Positions 15,344 through 23,177 are shown, numbered from the stretch's first letter. The stretch: DNA of 38,771 bases from Clostridiaceae bacterium (GCA_016290665.1 JAEEUW010000010.1:1-38771); one strand, 5' to 3'. Notes: generated by a model from the letters alone, not told the origin. Numbers and translations are program-made.

Positions 15344-16305
15344 AACAACTGCTGATTCCGCTGCGCAAAGTGATTGCAATCTTTCTGACTTTTTATTTCT
15401 TTTTGGCCACACTCTCCGTCCGGAGCGACAACATTGCGCCGCTGGACGAGGAGTGCCTGCGGCTGCACCTGACGGTGATCTCGGACATCCACACCGAGGG
15501 GAACAACATTCCGCGCTTCAAAATCAACGCGCGGTCGCTCAAGAACCTCGGCAGCGTCAAGGACGTCACCGACGCGCTGGTGCTGCTGGGCGACAACACG
15601 ATGAACGGCCAGGCCGGAGAAAGCCTGCTGTGCTACGGTATGCTGGAAACGGTCAACCCCATAAAGCCCTATTACACGGCGATGGGCAACCACGACGTGG
15701 GCAACGGCGACGAAAGCAACGGCTCGTTCGAAAAGCTGCGCGAGCGGCAGCTCGGTTATCTGCAAGCCTTTGTGGACAAAGATCTGGAGGAACTGTATTA
15801 CAGCAAAACCGTGAACGGCTACAGCCTGATTATTCCGGCGCCGGACAGCGAAGAAAGCGCCGCGCGCACCTTGTCTGACAAGCAGCTCGACTGGCTGGAA
15901 GCGCAGTTGGACGCGGCGGCCGAAACCGGCAAGCCGATCTTCGTGTTCAACCACTATCCCGCTTCCCGTATCGGGCAGGGACACGACCGCTATGCGGCGC
16001 TGGTGACGAAATATCCCAACACCTTCGTCATTGTGGGCCATATGCATTACTACATCCGCTTCGGCCGTCTGTACGGCGCGCACGTCACGCCGGAGATCTG
16101 GGTGCCCTGTCTGTCGATGATGGACGAGAACGGCGAAGCGAACGACAAAACCGGCCTCGGCTATCTGCTGGAGGTCTATGACGACGAGGTCGTGTTCCGC
16201 GGCATGAATTTCTATGAAGGCAGACTGACCGACGTGGAGCAGCGGTACGCGCTGCAAACGCCGCAGGCAGAGGAACCGGAGATTCCGCCCGCGATCGGCT
16301 TCTGA
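15340..16305 (+). CDS. secreted/membrane-anchored calcineurin-like metallophosphoesterase (paralogue 3)
   Basis: A 321-residue metal-dependent phosphoesterase with an N-terminal hydrophobic export signal (about 11-26). Ligands are in SDIH (D49, H51), GDNTMNG (D85), GNHD (N117-D119), FNHYP and GHMHY. The start at 15340 is preceded by GGGAGG and overlaps the YolD stop as ATGA, so it can be translated from the polymerase transcript as well as from its own promoter. It is the third paralogue of this type within 14 kb. A link to DNA repair is doubtful because it is exported while the polymerase is cytoplasmic. Confidence 0.9.
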   Translation: MKQLLIPLRKVIAIFLTFYFFLATLSVRSDNIAPLDEECLRLHLTVISDIHTEGNNIPRFKINARSLKNLGSVKDVTDALVLLGDNTMNGQAGESLLCYGMLETVNPIKPYYTAMGNHDVGNGDESNGSFEKLRERQLGYLQAFVDKDLEELYYSKTVNGYSLIIPAPDSEESAARTLSDKQLDWLEAQLDAAAETGKPIFVFNHYPASRIGQGHDRYAALVTKYPNTFVIVGHMHYYIRFGRLYGAHVTPEIWVPCLSMMDENGEANDKTGLGYLLEVYDDEVVFRGMNFYEGRLTDVEQRYALQTPQAEEPEIPPAIGF

Positions 16306-16329
16306 TTGCCGATAAACAAAAAAAGAAAA

Positions 16330-16364
16330 ACTGCGCAGGAGTTCAAACCCCCGCGCAGTTTTTT
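16330..16364. terminator. terminator between convergent metallophosphoesterase 3 and alaX genes
   Basis: ACTGCGC (16330-16336) pairs with GCGCAGT (16353-16359). T runs follow on both strands, so it can serve both convergent genes. Confidence 0.87.
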
Positions 16365-16368
16365 GTTG

Positions 16369-17529
16369 TCAAAGCTCCAGCGCCGCCCGCAGCGCCGCTT
16401 CCGTCGCCTTGAGCGAGCCCTGCATCACGCCGCCCCGGCCGCCGCCGCGTGCGCCGCAGCGTTCGCGCAAGCGCTGCATCACGGGCTGCAGATCGAAGTC
16501 CGTCTTGGTCAGCAGAATGAACCGCCTGTCGTCCCCCGCCGTGCAGCAAAACGCGAAGCGTTCCGCTTTTGCGGCAAGGCGGTCGGCAAAGAACAGCAGC
16601 GTATCCGGGTCGGTGTCGACCGCGGCAAACTGCACCGGCCGCACCGGCGCGGCGTCGGCCTCGGCCTGCAGCATTCGCCGCCGCAGACCGGTCGCCTCAT
16701 ACTGCAGCGCAAGGTGCTCGTCCCTGAGCTTCTGCACGTACGCCGCCGTTTCGGTCTGCTTTGCTGAAAGCAGCGTGCTGACCAGACGGTTCTGCTCCAG
16801 CTTTTGCCGCGTGTCGGCAAGCAGCCGCCGGCCGCACAGGATCCACAGGCGGGTGCCGCCCTTGTTCTTTTCGCTTCTGATCACGCGCAGCGCGCCGATC
16901 TCGCCGGTCCGCGCCGCGTGCGGGGCGCAGCAGGCGCAAAGATCGACCCCTTCGATCTCCACCAGCCGCAGCGGCCCTTCCACGTCCTTCTTGCTGCGGT
17001 AGCACAGGCGGTCTTTTTCTTCTTCCGTGGGGAAAAACGGGCGGATCGGCAGGTTCTTCCAGATCGCTTCATTGACAAGGTCTTCCACTTTACAGATGTC
17101 ATTTTCCGTCAGAATCCCGTCAAAATCGACCGTAACCTCCTGATCCGACAGATGAAACCCGACGTTGCGATAGCCAAACAGCCGATGGACGACGCCCGAC
17201 AAAATATGCTCGCCGGAATGCTGCTGCACGTCGGAAAACCGCTTGTCCCGGTCGATTTCGGCGTGCAAATGCGTCCCAGGGGCCAGCTTTTGCACAGTTT
17301 CCTCGCAGTTTTTCACAAGGTGAAGCGTGCCCTGGGGACGGATTTCCACATTTTCCACAATGCAGTCTCCCAGGGTTCCGCGGTCGCCGGTCTGCCCGCC
17401 GCCCTGCGGAAAGAAGGCGGTACGGTCCAGAACGACCCCCAGCAGGCCGTCCTCCAATGTGTAAAGGCTTTTTACTTCACAGTCAAACGACAGCGTTGCG
17501 TAACGCAGCGGATCCAGATGTGTCGTCAT
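16369..17529 (-). CDS. alaX: alanyl-tRNA editing protein, AlaX long form with DHHA1 domain
   Basis: Free-standing editing enzyme that deacylates mischarged Ser- or Gly-tRNA(Ala). It has 386 residues. An N-terminal AlaRS-like segment carries PQGGGQTGDRG (41-51); the zinc-site motifs are HSGEH (H104, H108) and C200xxxH204 in CACCAPHAARTG. A coiled segment follows (about 225-290), then a C-terminal DHHA1 domain with GARGGGRGGVMQGS. The length fits the AlaX-L class. The start at 17529 has AAGGAG upstream. The 87-bp space before it is filled by the terminator of the upstream gene, leaving little room for a separate promoter. Confidence 0.9.
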   Translation of the reverse strand: MTTHLDPLRYATLSFDCEVKSLYTLEDGLLGVVLDRTAFFPQGGGQTGDRGTLGDCIVENVEIRPQGTLHLVKNCEETVQKLAPGTHLHAEIDRDKRFSDVQQHSGEHILSGVVHRLFGYRNVGFHLSDQEVTVDFDGILTENDICKVEDLVNEAIWKNLPIRPFFPTEEEKDRLCYRSKKDVEGPLRLVEIEGVDLCACCAPHAARTGEIGALRVIRSEKNKGGTRLWILCGRRLLADTRQKLEQNRLVSTLLSAKQTETAAYVQKLRDEHLALQYEATGLRRRMLQAEADAAPVRPVQFAAVDTDPDTLLFFADRLAAKAERFAFCCTAGDDRRFILLTKTDFDLQPVMQRLRERCGARGGGRGGVMQGSLKATEAALRAALEL

Positions 17530-17543
17530 ATTCGTTACTCCTT

Positions 17544-17599
17544 AAAAAAAGGCTGCCGTCGGGGCGGCTCTTCCTTGCGGAGTGCGCCCCCGGGCAGCC
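17544..17599 (-). terminator. strong nested terminator after the GDPD-like gene
   Basis: GGCTGCC (17551-17557) pairs with GGCAGCC (17593-17599), with an inner GGGGCG/CGCCCC stem. Seven T follow on the minus strand (17544-17550). Confidence 0.88.
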
Positions 17600-17616
17600 C
17601 TTTGTTGTTGCAAGAA

Positions 17617-18597
17617 TCAAAGACCGAACGAGCTCTTGGCGCTTTCAAACAGCATCTGAAGCGAGATCTTGCGGAAGATCTTGGCAAAGAAATTGAAGAT
17701 GTCGTTGAACAGGCGGGTGAACCGGGTCAGCACGTTGGCCGAAACGTTCTCCGGTGTGGGCGCGTGCTTGACCAGACAGTTGGAAATGATCGTCTTCACG
17801 CCGGCGTTATACATGTGCTCCGCCTTCTGCACGGAATCGACGTCGAACGGATACAGCTCCAGATTGTTGTTCAGCACACGGGCCATCAGCGTCGCTCCGG
17901 GCAGCACCGTGGACGTGGCAAGACCGACGTAGCCGTTCTGCTGCGCAATGTCGATGCTCAGGTGGGTGATCACCGGGGTCGCGTTATACACCGCGCGGCC
18001 GCCGTTCTGCTGAATCTTGTTCAGGATGTCGCGGTTGGCGGAGATGACCGTTGCGGTCTTCATCACGCCGAGCGTCTTCATCACGAGGATCAGGGAATCG
18101 ATCTGATCGGCCGAGCCGTTGCGCACGGTGAGCACGACCTTCATGCCGTAGAGCTGGCAGACCGCCACGGCCTCCTCCAGCGTGGGCACCTTTTCGTTCG
18201 GATACTTGTCCACGTTGCCGCCGCGGGTGATGTGGTATTCCGAAATCTTGTCATAGGGCAGCGCGCTGATCAGGCCGACGCCGTCGGTGGAAGCGCTCAG
18301 GTTCAGATCGGAGAAGCAGACCCAGCGCTGGTCCAGCGTGGGCTGCACGTCGATCTCGCAGCCGTCGCAGCCGCAGCGGCCGGCCAGCTTCATGGCGGCA
18401 AGCGTGTTTTCGGGCGCGCAGGCCGAAAGGCCGCGGTGGGCGATGACCGTGACTTCGTTCACTTTCATGAAGTCGGAATCCTGCAGCAGCAGGGCGCCCT
18501 TGGGCAGATCGTCCGCCGCCAGGGCGGGCGTGACCGCCGCAAAGAGAAGCAGCGCGGCAAGGAGCACGGTCAGCATCGTTTTCATGTTATGTTTCAT
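17617..18597 (-). CDS. secreted GDPD-fold protein with altered active site
   Basis: Belongs by sequence to the glycerophosphodiester phosphodiesterase family; 326 residues with a signal peptide (about 1-27, cleaved near AADD). The first motif is intact: AHRG (H54, R55), PENT (E63) and CEIDV (E81, D83). The second catalytic histidine, usually in a ..HD.. step, is serine here (FSD, S96). The later ExK metal motif is TxR (VVLTVRN, T157). VPTLEEA is conserved. The protein therefore probably binds but may not hydrolyse phosphodiesters. The C-terminus (about 285-326) is a phenylalanine- and lysine-rich amphipathic tail. It lies 20 bases after the DUF1015 gene, in the same transcript. Confidence 0.8.
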   Translation of the reverse strand: MKHNMKTMLTVLLAALLLFAAVTPALAADDLPKGALLLQDSDFMKVNEVTVIAHRGLSACAPENTLAAMKLAGRCGCDGCEIDVQPTLDQRWVCFSDLNLSASTDGVGLISALPYDKISEYHITRGGNVDKYPNEKVPTLEEAVAVCQLYGMKVVLTVRNGSADQIDSLILVMKTLGVMKTATVISANRDILNKIQQNGGRAVYNATPVITHLSIDIAQQNGYVGLATSTVLPGATLMARVLNNNLELYPFDVDSVQKAEHMYNAGVKTIISNCLVKHAPTPENVSANVLTRFTRLFNDIFNFFAKIFRKISLQMLFESAKSSFGL

Positions 18598-18617
18598 CTT
18601 GCATCTTCCTTTCGGGG

Positions 18618-19862
18618 TCAGGACAGCGGGTGGATGAACAGTCCGCTGAGCAGCTTGGGTTCAAACCAGGTGGATTTCGGAGGCATGACGCGGCCGGCGT
18701 CGGCGATCGCCATCAGTTCCTCCAGCGAAGTGGGATACATCGAAAACGCAAGGCGCATGTCGCTTTGGCACCGGCGCTCCAGTTCGCCGAGGCCGCGGAT
18801 GCCGCCCACGAAATCGATCCGCTTGTCGGTGCGCGGGTCCTCAATGCCGAACAGCGGCGCAATGCAGTTGCTTTGCAGAATCGAAACGTCCAGCGACGCC
18901 ACGGGGTCGGCTTCGTCAAAGGTGCCGGCCTTCGCCGTCAGCTTATACCACTTGCCGTCGAGCAGAAGGCCGAAGGTGTGGCGCGCTTCGGGGCGGTAGG
19001 GCGCAAACGGCGCGGGCTCCACGGTGAACGCGCCGCCGAGCTTTTGCAGCAGCGTTTCCGGCGTCATGTCGCCGAGGTCGCGGATCACGCGGTTATAGTC
19101 CATGATTGCCAGCTCGTCCTTGGGAAAGGCGACGGCGAGGAAATAGTTGAACGCCTCGCTGCCGTCATAATCCGGGAACTGCGCGCGGCGCTTTTTGCCC
19201 ACGCGCACCGCCGAAGCGCAGCGGTGGTGGCCGTCCGCGATATAGAGGCATCCGGCGTCGGCAAACGCCTGCTGCAGTTCCGCGCAGACCGCCGCGTCGT
19301 CAATCACCCACACGGTGTTGCCGATTCCGTCGGCCGAAACGAAGTCATAGACCGGATCGTGGCTGTTCTGCCAGGCGGCGACGAGCCGCTGCACCGTGTC
19401 GCTGCCGCGGTAGGCCAGAAAGATGGGGCCGGTGTTGGCGTCGCAGAAGTCCACGTGGTTCACGCGGTCCTCTTCCTTGTCGGCGCGGGTGAACTCGTGC
19501 TTTTTGATCACGTCGTTCAGATAATCGTCGATGGAAGCGCAGCCGACAAGACCCGTCTGGGCGCGGCCGTTCATGATCTGGCGATAGATATAGAAGCAGG
19601 GCGTGTCGTCCTGGGCCAAAATCCCGTCGCGCTGCAATTTGCGCAGATTGTCGCGCGCGGTCTCATAGACGCGCCTGTCATAGGGGTCCACGTCGCGCGG
19701 CAGATCGATCTCCGCCTTGTCCACGTGCAAAAACGACAACGGCTTGTCGGCGGCCAGAGCGCGCGCCTCCTCGCTGTTCATCACGTCATACGGCAGCGCA
19801 GCCACGTCAAAGGCATATGCGGGGCCGGGTCTTACGGCGCGAAACGGCAGAAAAACAGCCAT
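18618..19862 (-). CDS. DUF1015 family protein
   Basis: Cytoplasmic protein of 414 residues in the DUF1015 family, whose function is not established. Family hallmarks are PFRAVRP near the start, YDVMNSEEARAL, RVNHVDFCDANTGPIF and the conserved YIADGHHR. The length is typical. The frame is open upstream to a TTG at 19880, but GGAGG with a 7-base gap selects the ATG at 19862 (MAVFLPFRAV). It has its own consensus promoter and is followed by the GDPD-fold gene after 20 bases. That pairing gives no clear functional clue. Confidence 0.87.
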   Translation of the reverse strand: MAVFLPFRAVRPGPAYAFDVAALPYDVMNSEEARALAADKPLSFLHVDKAEIDLPRDVDPYDRRVYETARDNLRKLQRDGILAQDDTPCFYIYRQIMNGRAQTGLVGCASIDDYLNDVIKKHEFTRADKEEDRVNHVDFCDANTGPIFLAYRGSDTVQRLVAAWQNSHDPVYDFVSADGIGNTVWVIDDAAVCAELQQAFADAGCLYIADGHHRCASAVRVGKKRRAQFPDYDGSEAFNYFLAVAFPKDELAIMDYNRVIRDLGDMTPETLLQKLGGAFTVEPAPFAPYRPEARHTFGLLLDGKWYKLTAKAGTFDEADPVASLDVSILQSNCIAPLFGIEDPRTDKRIDFVGGIRGLGELERRCQSDMRLAFSMYPTSLEELMAIADAGRVMPPKSTWFEPKLLSGLFIHPLS

Positions 19863-19892
19863 CTCCATCCCTCCGTTCAAATTGATGGTTCC

Positions 19893-19921
19893 ATTGTAAT
19901 CGGTCGTCCCGCTTTTGTCAA
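19893..19921 (-). promoter_or_regulatory. promoter of the DUF1015-GDPD operon
   Basis: On the minus strand TTGACA (19916-19921), 17-base spacer, TACAAT (19893-19898), 31 bases before the start codon. Confidence 0.85.
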
Positions 19922-19993
19922 CCGCGCGGGGAATGTATAAAACCTAATTTTTTGTGAACAATGAGAAAAGAACGCAGGAAGGGAGAGAAAGCG

Positions 19994-20443
19994 ATGGCGA
20001 TCTCAAAAGAGGACTACGCGGCGCTGGCGCGGCGGTATGCGCCGCCGTCGCCGCTTTGGAAGGACTGCGCCGCGGCGTTTCTTTGCGGCGGAACCATCTG
20101 CGCGCTTTCGCAGCTGGCGCTGGCGCTGCTGCAGCAGGCGGGCGCCGACGAGGAAACCGGCCGCCTGCTCGTCATGATCGGCCTCATCGCCGGCACCGCG
20201 GTCTGCACCGCGCTGGGCGTCTTTGACAAGCTGGCCAAGCACGCGGGCGCGGGCACGGCCGTGCCGATCACGGGGTTTGCCAACGCAGTGGTCTCCCCCG
20301 CGCTGGAATCGAAAAGCGAGGGCTTCGTGCTGGGCACGGCGGCGCAGATGTTTTCGATCGCGGGGCCGGTGATCGTCTTCGGCTGCGGCAGCGCCGCCGT
20401 CTGGGGCCTCGTCTATTTTCTCTGGAAGAAGGCGGGTGGCTGA
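19994..20443 (+). CDS. spoVAC: stage V sporulation protein AC
   Basis: Inner-membrane channel component that takes up dipicolinic acid into the forespore and releases it at germination. It has 149 residues with several membrane segments. The family signatures CGGTICALSQ and the repeated TAVPITGFANAVVSPALESKSEG stretch are present. The start at 19994 follows AGGAAGGGAG; the frame is open to 19961 but without a ribosome site. It is the first gene of the spoVA operon here; the accessory genes spoVAA, AB and AF of Bacillus are absent, as is usual in Clostridia. No convincing forespore (sigma-G) promoter could be placed upstream. Confidence 0.95.
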   Translation: MAISKEDYAALARRYAPPSPLWKDCAAAFLCGGTICALSQLALALLQQAGADEETGRLLVMIGLIAGTAVCTALGVFDKLAKHAGAGTAVPITGFANAVVSPALESKSEGFVLGTAAQMFSIAGPVIVFGCGSAAVWGLVYFLWKKAGG

Positions 20444-20444
20444 G

Positions 20445-21479
20445 ATGGCGCAGAGAATCGGCGCGCATACCGTCCGGCTGGAGCGCCCGCCCTCCGTGGC
20501 GGCGCACGCGGGCCTTGCGGGCAAAAAGGAGCGCGAGGGTCCGCTGGGCGCCTGCTTTGACAAAACCTTTGAAGACGCGCGCTTCGGCAAAAAGACCTGG
20601 GAGCAGGCGGAGCAAACGCTGCTGCAGAACGCGCTGACGCTGGCGGCCGGAAAGCTGCCGCGGACCTGCCCGCAGCCCGAGGCGATCTTTGCGGGCGATC
20701 TGCAGAACCAGTGCACGGCCTCGTCCTTTGCCTTCAAAGAAAGCGGCCTGCCCTTCTGCGGCCTTTATGGCGCGTGCTCCACCATGGCGCTCACGCTGGC
20801 CATGGCCGCGCTTTCGGTGGAAGCCGGCGCGTTCCGCGCCGCCGCCGCAGTCACGGGGTCGCATTTCTGCACGGCGGAGCGGCAGTTCCGCAAGCCGCTG
20901 GAATACGGCGGCCAGCGCGCCCCCACGGCGCAGTGGACGGTCACGGGCGCGGGGGCGGCCATCCTTGCCGCAAACGGCGGCCCCGGCAACCCGCGGATCA
21001 CCCACCTGCATTTCGGCACGATCACCGACCTCGGCGTGACCGACGGGGCCAACATGGGCGCCGCCATGGCGCCCGCCGCGGCGCGCACGATTGCCGACCT
21101 GCTGCGCGACACCGACACGACGCCGCGGGACTACGACCTGATCCTCACGGGCGACCTCGGCTTTGTGGGCGGCGCGCTGCTGAGAGAGCTGCTGCGCCGC
21201 GAAGGATTTGACCTGACGGAAACCCACAACGACTGCGGCATGATGATCTATGACCGGGAAAAGCAGGACGTCCACGCGGGCGGCTCCGGCTGCGGGTGCA
21301 GCGCGAGCGTGCTCTGCTCGCATATTTTTGACGAAATGCGGCGCGGCAGATACCGAAGGATTCTGTTTGCCGCCACGGGCGCCCTGCTTTCCGCCACGTC
21401 GGCGCTGCAGGGTGCGAGCATTCCCGGCATCGCGCATGCCGTGGTGATTGAAAGCGGAGAAAGGATGACGGACCGATGA
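20445..21479 (+). CDS. spoVAD: stage V sporulation protein AD
   Basis: Dipicolinate-binding, thiolase-fold protein that acts on the forespore membrane with SpoVAC/AE. It has 344 residues, normal for the family. Conserved segments include GDLQNQCTASSFA, LYGACSTMA, SHFCTAERQFRKPLEYG, PTAQWTVTGAGA and HNDCGMMIYD. The ATG at 20445 comes one base after the SpoVAC stop; a GTG at 20436 is also open but its ribosome-site spacing is too short. The stop overlaps the next small ORF as ATGA. Confidence 0.95.
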   Translation: MAQRIGAHTVRLERPPSVAAHAGLAGKKEREGPLGACFDKTFEDARFGKKTWEQAEQTLLQNALTLAAGKLPRTCPQPEAIFAGDLQNQCTASSFAFKESGLPFCGLYGACSTMALTLAMAALSVEAGAFRAAAAVTGSHFCTAERQFRKPLEYGGQRAPTAQWTVTGAGAAILAANGGPGNPRITHLHFGTITDLGVTDGANMGAAMAPAAARTIADLLRDTDTTPRDYDLILTGDLGFVGGALLRELLRREGFDLTETHNDCGMMIYDREKQDVHAGGSGCGCSASVLCSHIFDEMRRGRYRRILFAATGALLSATSALQGASIPGIAHAVVIESGERMTDR

Positions 21480-21664
21480 ATCTAGACAAACTCCTGCGCT
21501 GTGTTTCGGCGCTGCTGTGCCTGACCCGATGGCTGCGGCAGACCAAAAAGGCGCTGACCGTGCTGACGCTGCTGGTGCTCTGCGGCGGCGCGCTGGGGCT
21601 GCTTATGCAAAAAAAGAACGCCCCGAAAAAGCTCAAAAAAGCTTTGGGGCGGGTGATCGGATGA
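21476..21664 (+). CDS. small basic membrane protein between spoVAD and spoVAE
   Basis: A 62-residue ORF I do not recognise. One strong hydrophobic segment (about residues 26-43, LTVLTLLVLCGGALGLLM) is flanked by basic residues on both sides; the C-terminus is very lysine-rich (QKKNAPKKLKKALGRVIG). It overlaps both neighbours by ATGA (21476-21479 and 21661-21664), which ties its translation to the spoVA genes. AAAGGA lies 10 bases upstream. It is not an SpoVA subunit I know and is absent from the Bacillus subtilis operon. A forespore-membrane accessory peptide is plausible. Confidence 0.72.
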   Translation: MNLDKLLRCVSALLCLTRWLRQTKKALTVLTLLVLCGGALGLLMQKKNAPKKLKKALGRVIG

Positions 21665-22026
21665 CGCTGCTGCTCGCAATGGTCAAGGCGTTTCTGGTCG
21701 GCGGGGCCATTTGCCTGATCGGCCAGATCCTGATCGACCGCACGGCCCTCACCCCGGGCAAGGTGCTGGTGCTGTTTGTGGTCTGCGGCGTCGTGCTCGG
21801 CGCGCTCGGGCTCTATGAACCGCTGGTGCGCTTTGCCGGCGAGGGCGCCACGGTGCCGATTACGGGCTTCGGCTGGGCGCTGGCCAAGGGCACCAGAGAG
21901 GCCGTTGACGAACAGGGCTGGCGCGGCATTCTGCAGGGGCCGCTGGCTTCGGCCTCCGTCGGCGTGATGGCCGCGGTGCTCTCGGCGCTTTTGGTGAGCG
22001 CAGTCGCAAGGCCGAAGGAAAAATAG
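21661..22026 (+). CDS. spoVAE: stage V sporulation protein AE
   Basis: Third membrane subunit of the dipicolinate channel, 121 residues. It is related to SpoVAC; the GATVPITGFGWALAKGTREAV segment mirrors the corresponding VPITGF stretch there. Several hydrophobic segments span the protein. The start at 21661 overlaps the small ORF stop as ATGA; longer frames upstream to 21517 lack a ribosome site. It is the last gene of the operon. Confidence 0.94.
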   Translation: MTLLLAMVKAFLVGGAICLIGQILIDRTALTPGKVLVLFVVCGVVLGALGLYEPLVRFAGEGATVPITGFGWALAKGTREAVDEQGWRGILQGPLASASVGVMAAVLSALLVSAVARPKEK

Positions 22027-22030
22027 GGCG

Positions 22031-22065
22031 CAAAAAGAAGGGGCCGGATCCGTGGATCCGCCCCC
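22031..22065 (-). terminator. terminator after the short-chain dehydrogenase gene
   Basis: GGGGC (22040-22044) pairs with GCCCC (22060-22064), enclosing GGATCC-GT-GGATCC. On the minus strand it runs into TTCTTTTTG. The plus-strand side lacks a T tract, so it mainly serves the minus gene. Confidence 0.75.
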
Positions 22066-22070
22066 GAAGC

Positions 22071-22985
22071 TTATCGCATAAACGTCAGATGCTCCGCCAG
22101 ATACTTACGCAGCTGCACGTGCAGCGGCTCGCTCGCCGGCACGTCGTCGTCTTCAAACACGTCGCCGAACATCTCCAGATGCGCCATGCGGATCACCGAG
22201 CTGGAAAGCATCGGAATCAGCGTGCCGAACACCTTGGTGCTGTTGTTCATCAGCCGCGCGTCCACGCCGAAGACCATGTTGCCCTTCTTCTTCCAGATGC
22301 CGTTCAGGATGTTGCCGACCATGCGGTCGCACGAGGTGGAAACCATCTGCAGCGCCTTTTCGCTGAAGTCGGATTCGTCGCCCTTCTTCTGGTTCGAGAA
22401 GATGTCGGTCTTGGTGAAGCCCGGACAGACGAGGCCCACGTAGCACAGGCCGCGGCACTCTTCGCGCACGGATTCCGTCAGGCTCTTGAGCGCCGCCTTG
22501 CTCGCGGAATAGATGCTGGTGCCCGCCAGCGAGCACAGCGCCGCGGACGAGGCGATGTTGACAAGGCCCGGCGTCTGCGATTTCAGAAGCATCGGCAGCA
22601 GCGCGTTCATGGAATAGACGCAGGAATAAAAGTTGATCTGCATCGCGCGGTCGATGTCCTCGAGCGAATAGTTGAGGAATTTGTCGAACTTCGGCAGGAT
22701 GCCGGCGTTGTTGATCAGGATGTCGGGCTGCACGTTCTGCTCTTTCAGCGCTTCGGCAAAGGTGCGCCAGTTTTCCTTTTCGGAAACGTCGAACAGGAAA
22801 TAGGAAAAATAGCGTCTGCGGTCGCCGAGCTCTTCCACCAGCGCGCGCATTTTGGCTTCGTTGCGCGCAACGCCGATTACGCGGCAGCCGTGGTCGGCAA
22901 TCAGCTTTTTCACAAGGCCCTTGCCGATGCCGCTGGACGCGCCCGTGACGATCACCGTTTTATAATCGAACCAGCATTCTGTCAT
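22071..22985 (-). CDS. short-chain dehydrogenase/reductase
   Basis: Cytoplasmic NAD(P)-dependent oxidoreductase of 304 residues. The Rossmann nucleotide motif TGASSGIG lies at about residue 15, NNAG near 92, and the catalytic Ser and YxxxK are in IASSAALCSLAGTSIYSASK. The last about 100 residues are longer than in the classical 250-residue enzyme. The start at 22985 follows GGAAGGGG; an open extension to 23069 reads through the upstream hairpin and is not used. Substrate unknown. The gene lies just beyond the AT-rich island, in host-like GC-rich sequence. Confidence 0.88.
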   Translation of the reverse strand: MTECWFDYKTVIVTGASSGIGKGLVKKLIADHGCRVIGVARNEAKMRALVEELGDRRRYFSYFLFDVSEKENWRTFAEALKEQNVQPDILINNAGILPKFDKFLNYSLEDIDRAMQINFYSCVYSMNALLPMLLKSQTPGLVNIASSAALCSLAGTSIYSASKAALKSLTESVREECRGLCYVGLVCPGFTKTDIFSNQKKGDESDFSEKALQMVSTSCDRMVGNILNGIWKKKGNMVFGVDARLMNNSTKVFGTLIPMLSSSVIRMAHLEMFGDVFEDDDVPASEPLHVQLRKYLAEHLTFMR

Positions 22986-23020
22986 GAGAAAAACCCCTTC
23001 CGTGTTTGCTTCAAAAGAAA

Positions 23021-23051
23021 AAGCATCTGTTAAAAAGTTTAACAAATGCTT
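23021..23051 (-). promoter_or_regulatory. 14-bp dyad in the leader of the short-chain dehydrogenase gene
   Basis: Arms 23021-23034 and 23038-23051 pair with one mismatch around three bases. On the minus strand the hairpin is followed by TTTTTCTTTT, so it can act as a leader terminator or attenuator; a repressor operator is the alternative. A possible promoter (TTGACA near 23112, N18, AACAAT) lies upstream of it. Confidence 0.6.
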
Positions 23052-23125
23052 ATCGCGGGGATTCGGCAAAAATATGAACGGTTTGTTAATTGTTGAGGCG
23101 CGGGGCGCCGTCTGTCAACGAACGC

Positions 23126-23159
23126 AAAAGCAACGCCTCCTTTTGGAAGCGTTGCTTTT
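23126..23159. terminator. terminator at the left island repeat
   Basis: AAAAGCAACGC (23126-23136) pairs with GCGTTGCTTTT (23149-23159); A and T flanks make it symmetrical. It ends the island operon on the minus strand. Confidence 0.88.
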
Positions 23160-23177
23160 CAGCTGCCGTTTATTCCA
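23126..23177. repeat. left 52-bp direct repeat of the island
   Basis: Matches 26687-26738 at 50 of 52 positions: 35 identical bases, then 17 with two changes. It contains a full terminator hairpin and the GAA-TAA that ends the 682-residue protein. Confidence 0.95.

Noticed and set aside
19934-19965. Possible sigma-G promoter for spoVA (TGTATA ... CAATGAG)
   Set aside because: The spacer is 19 bases and the -10 fits poorly, so I did not annotate it although a forespore promoter is expected nearby.
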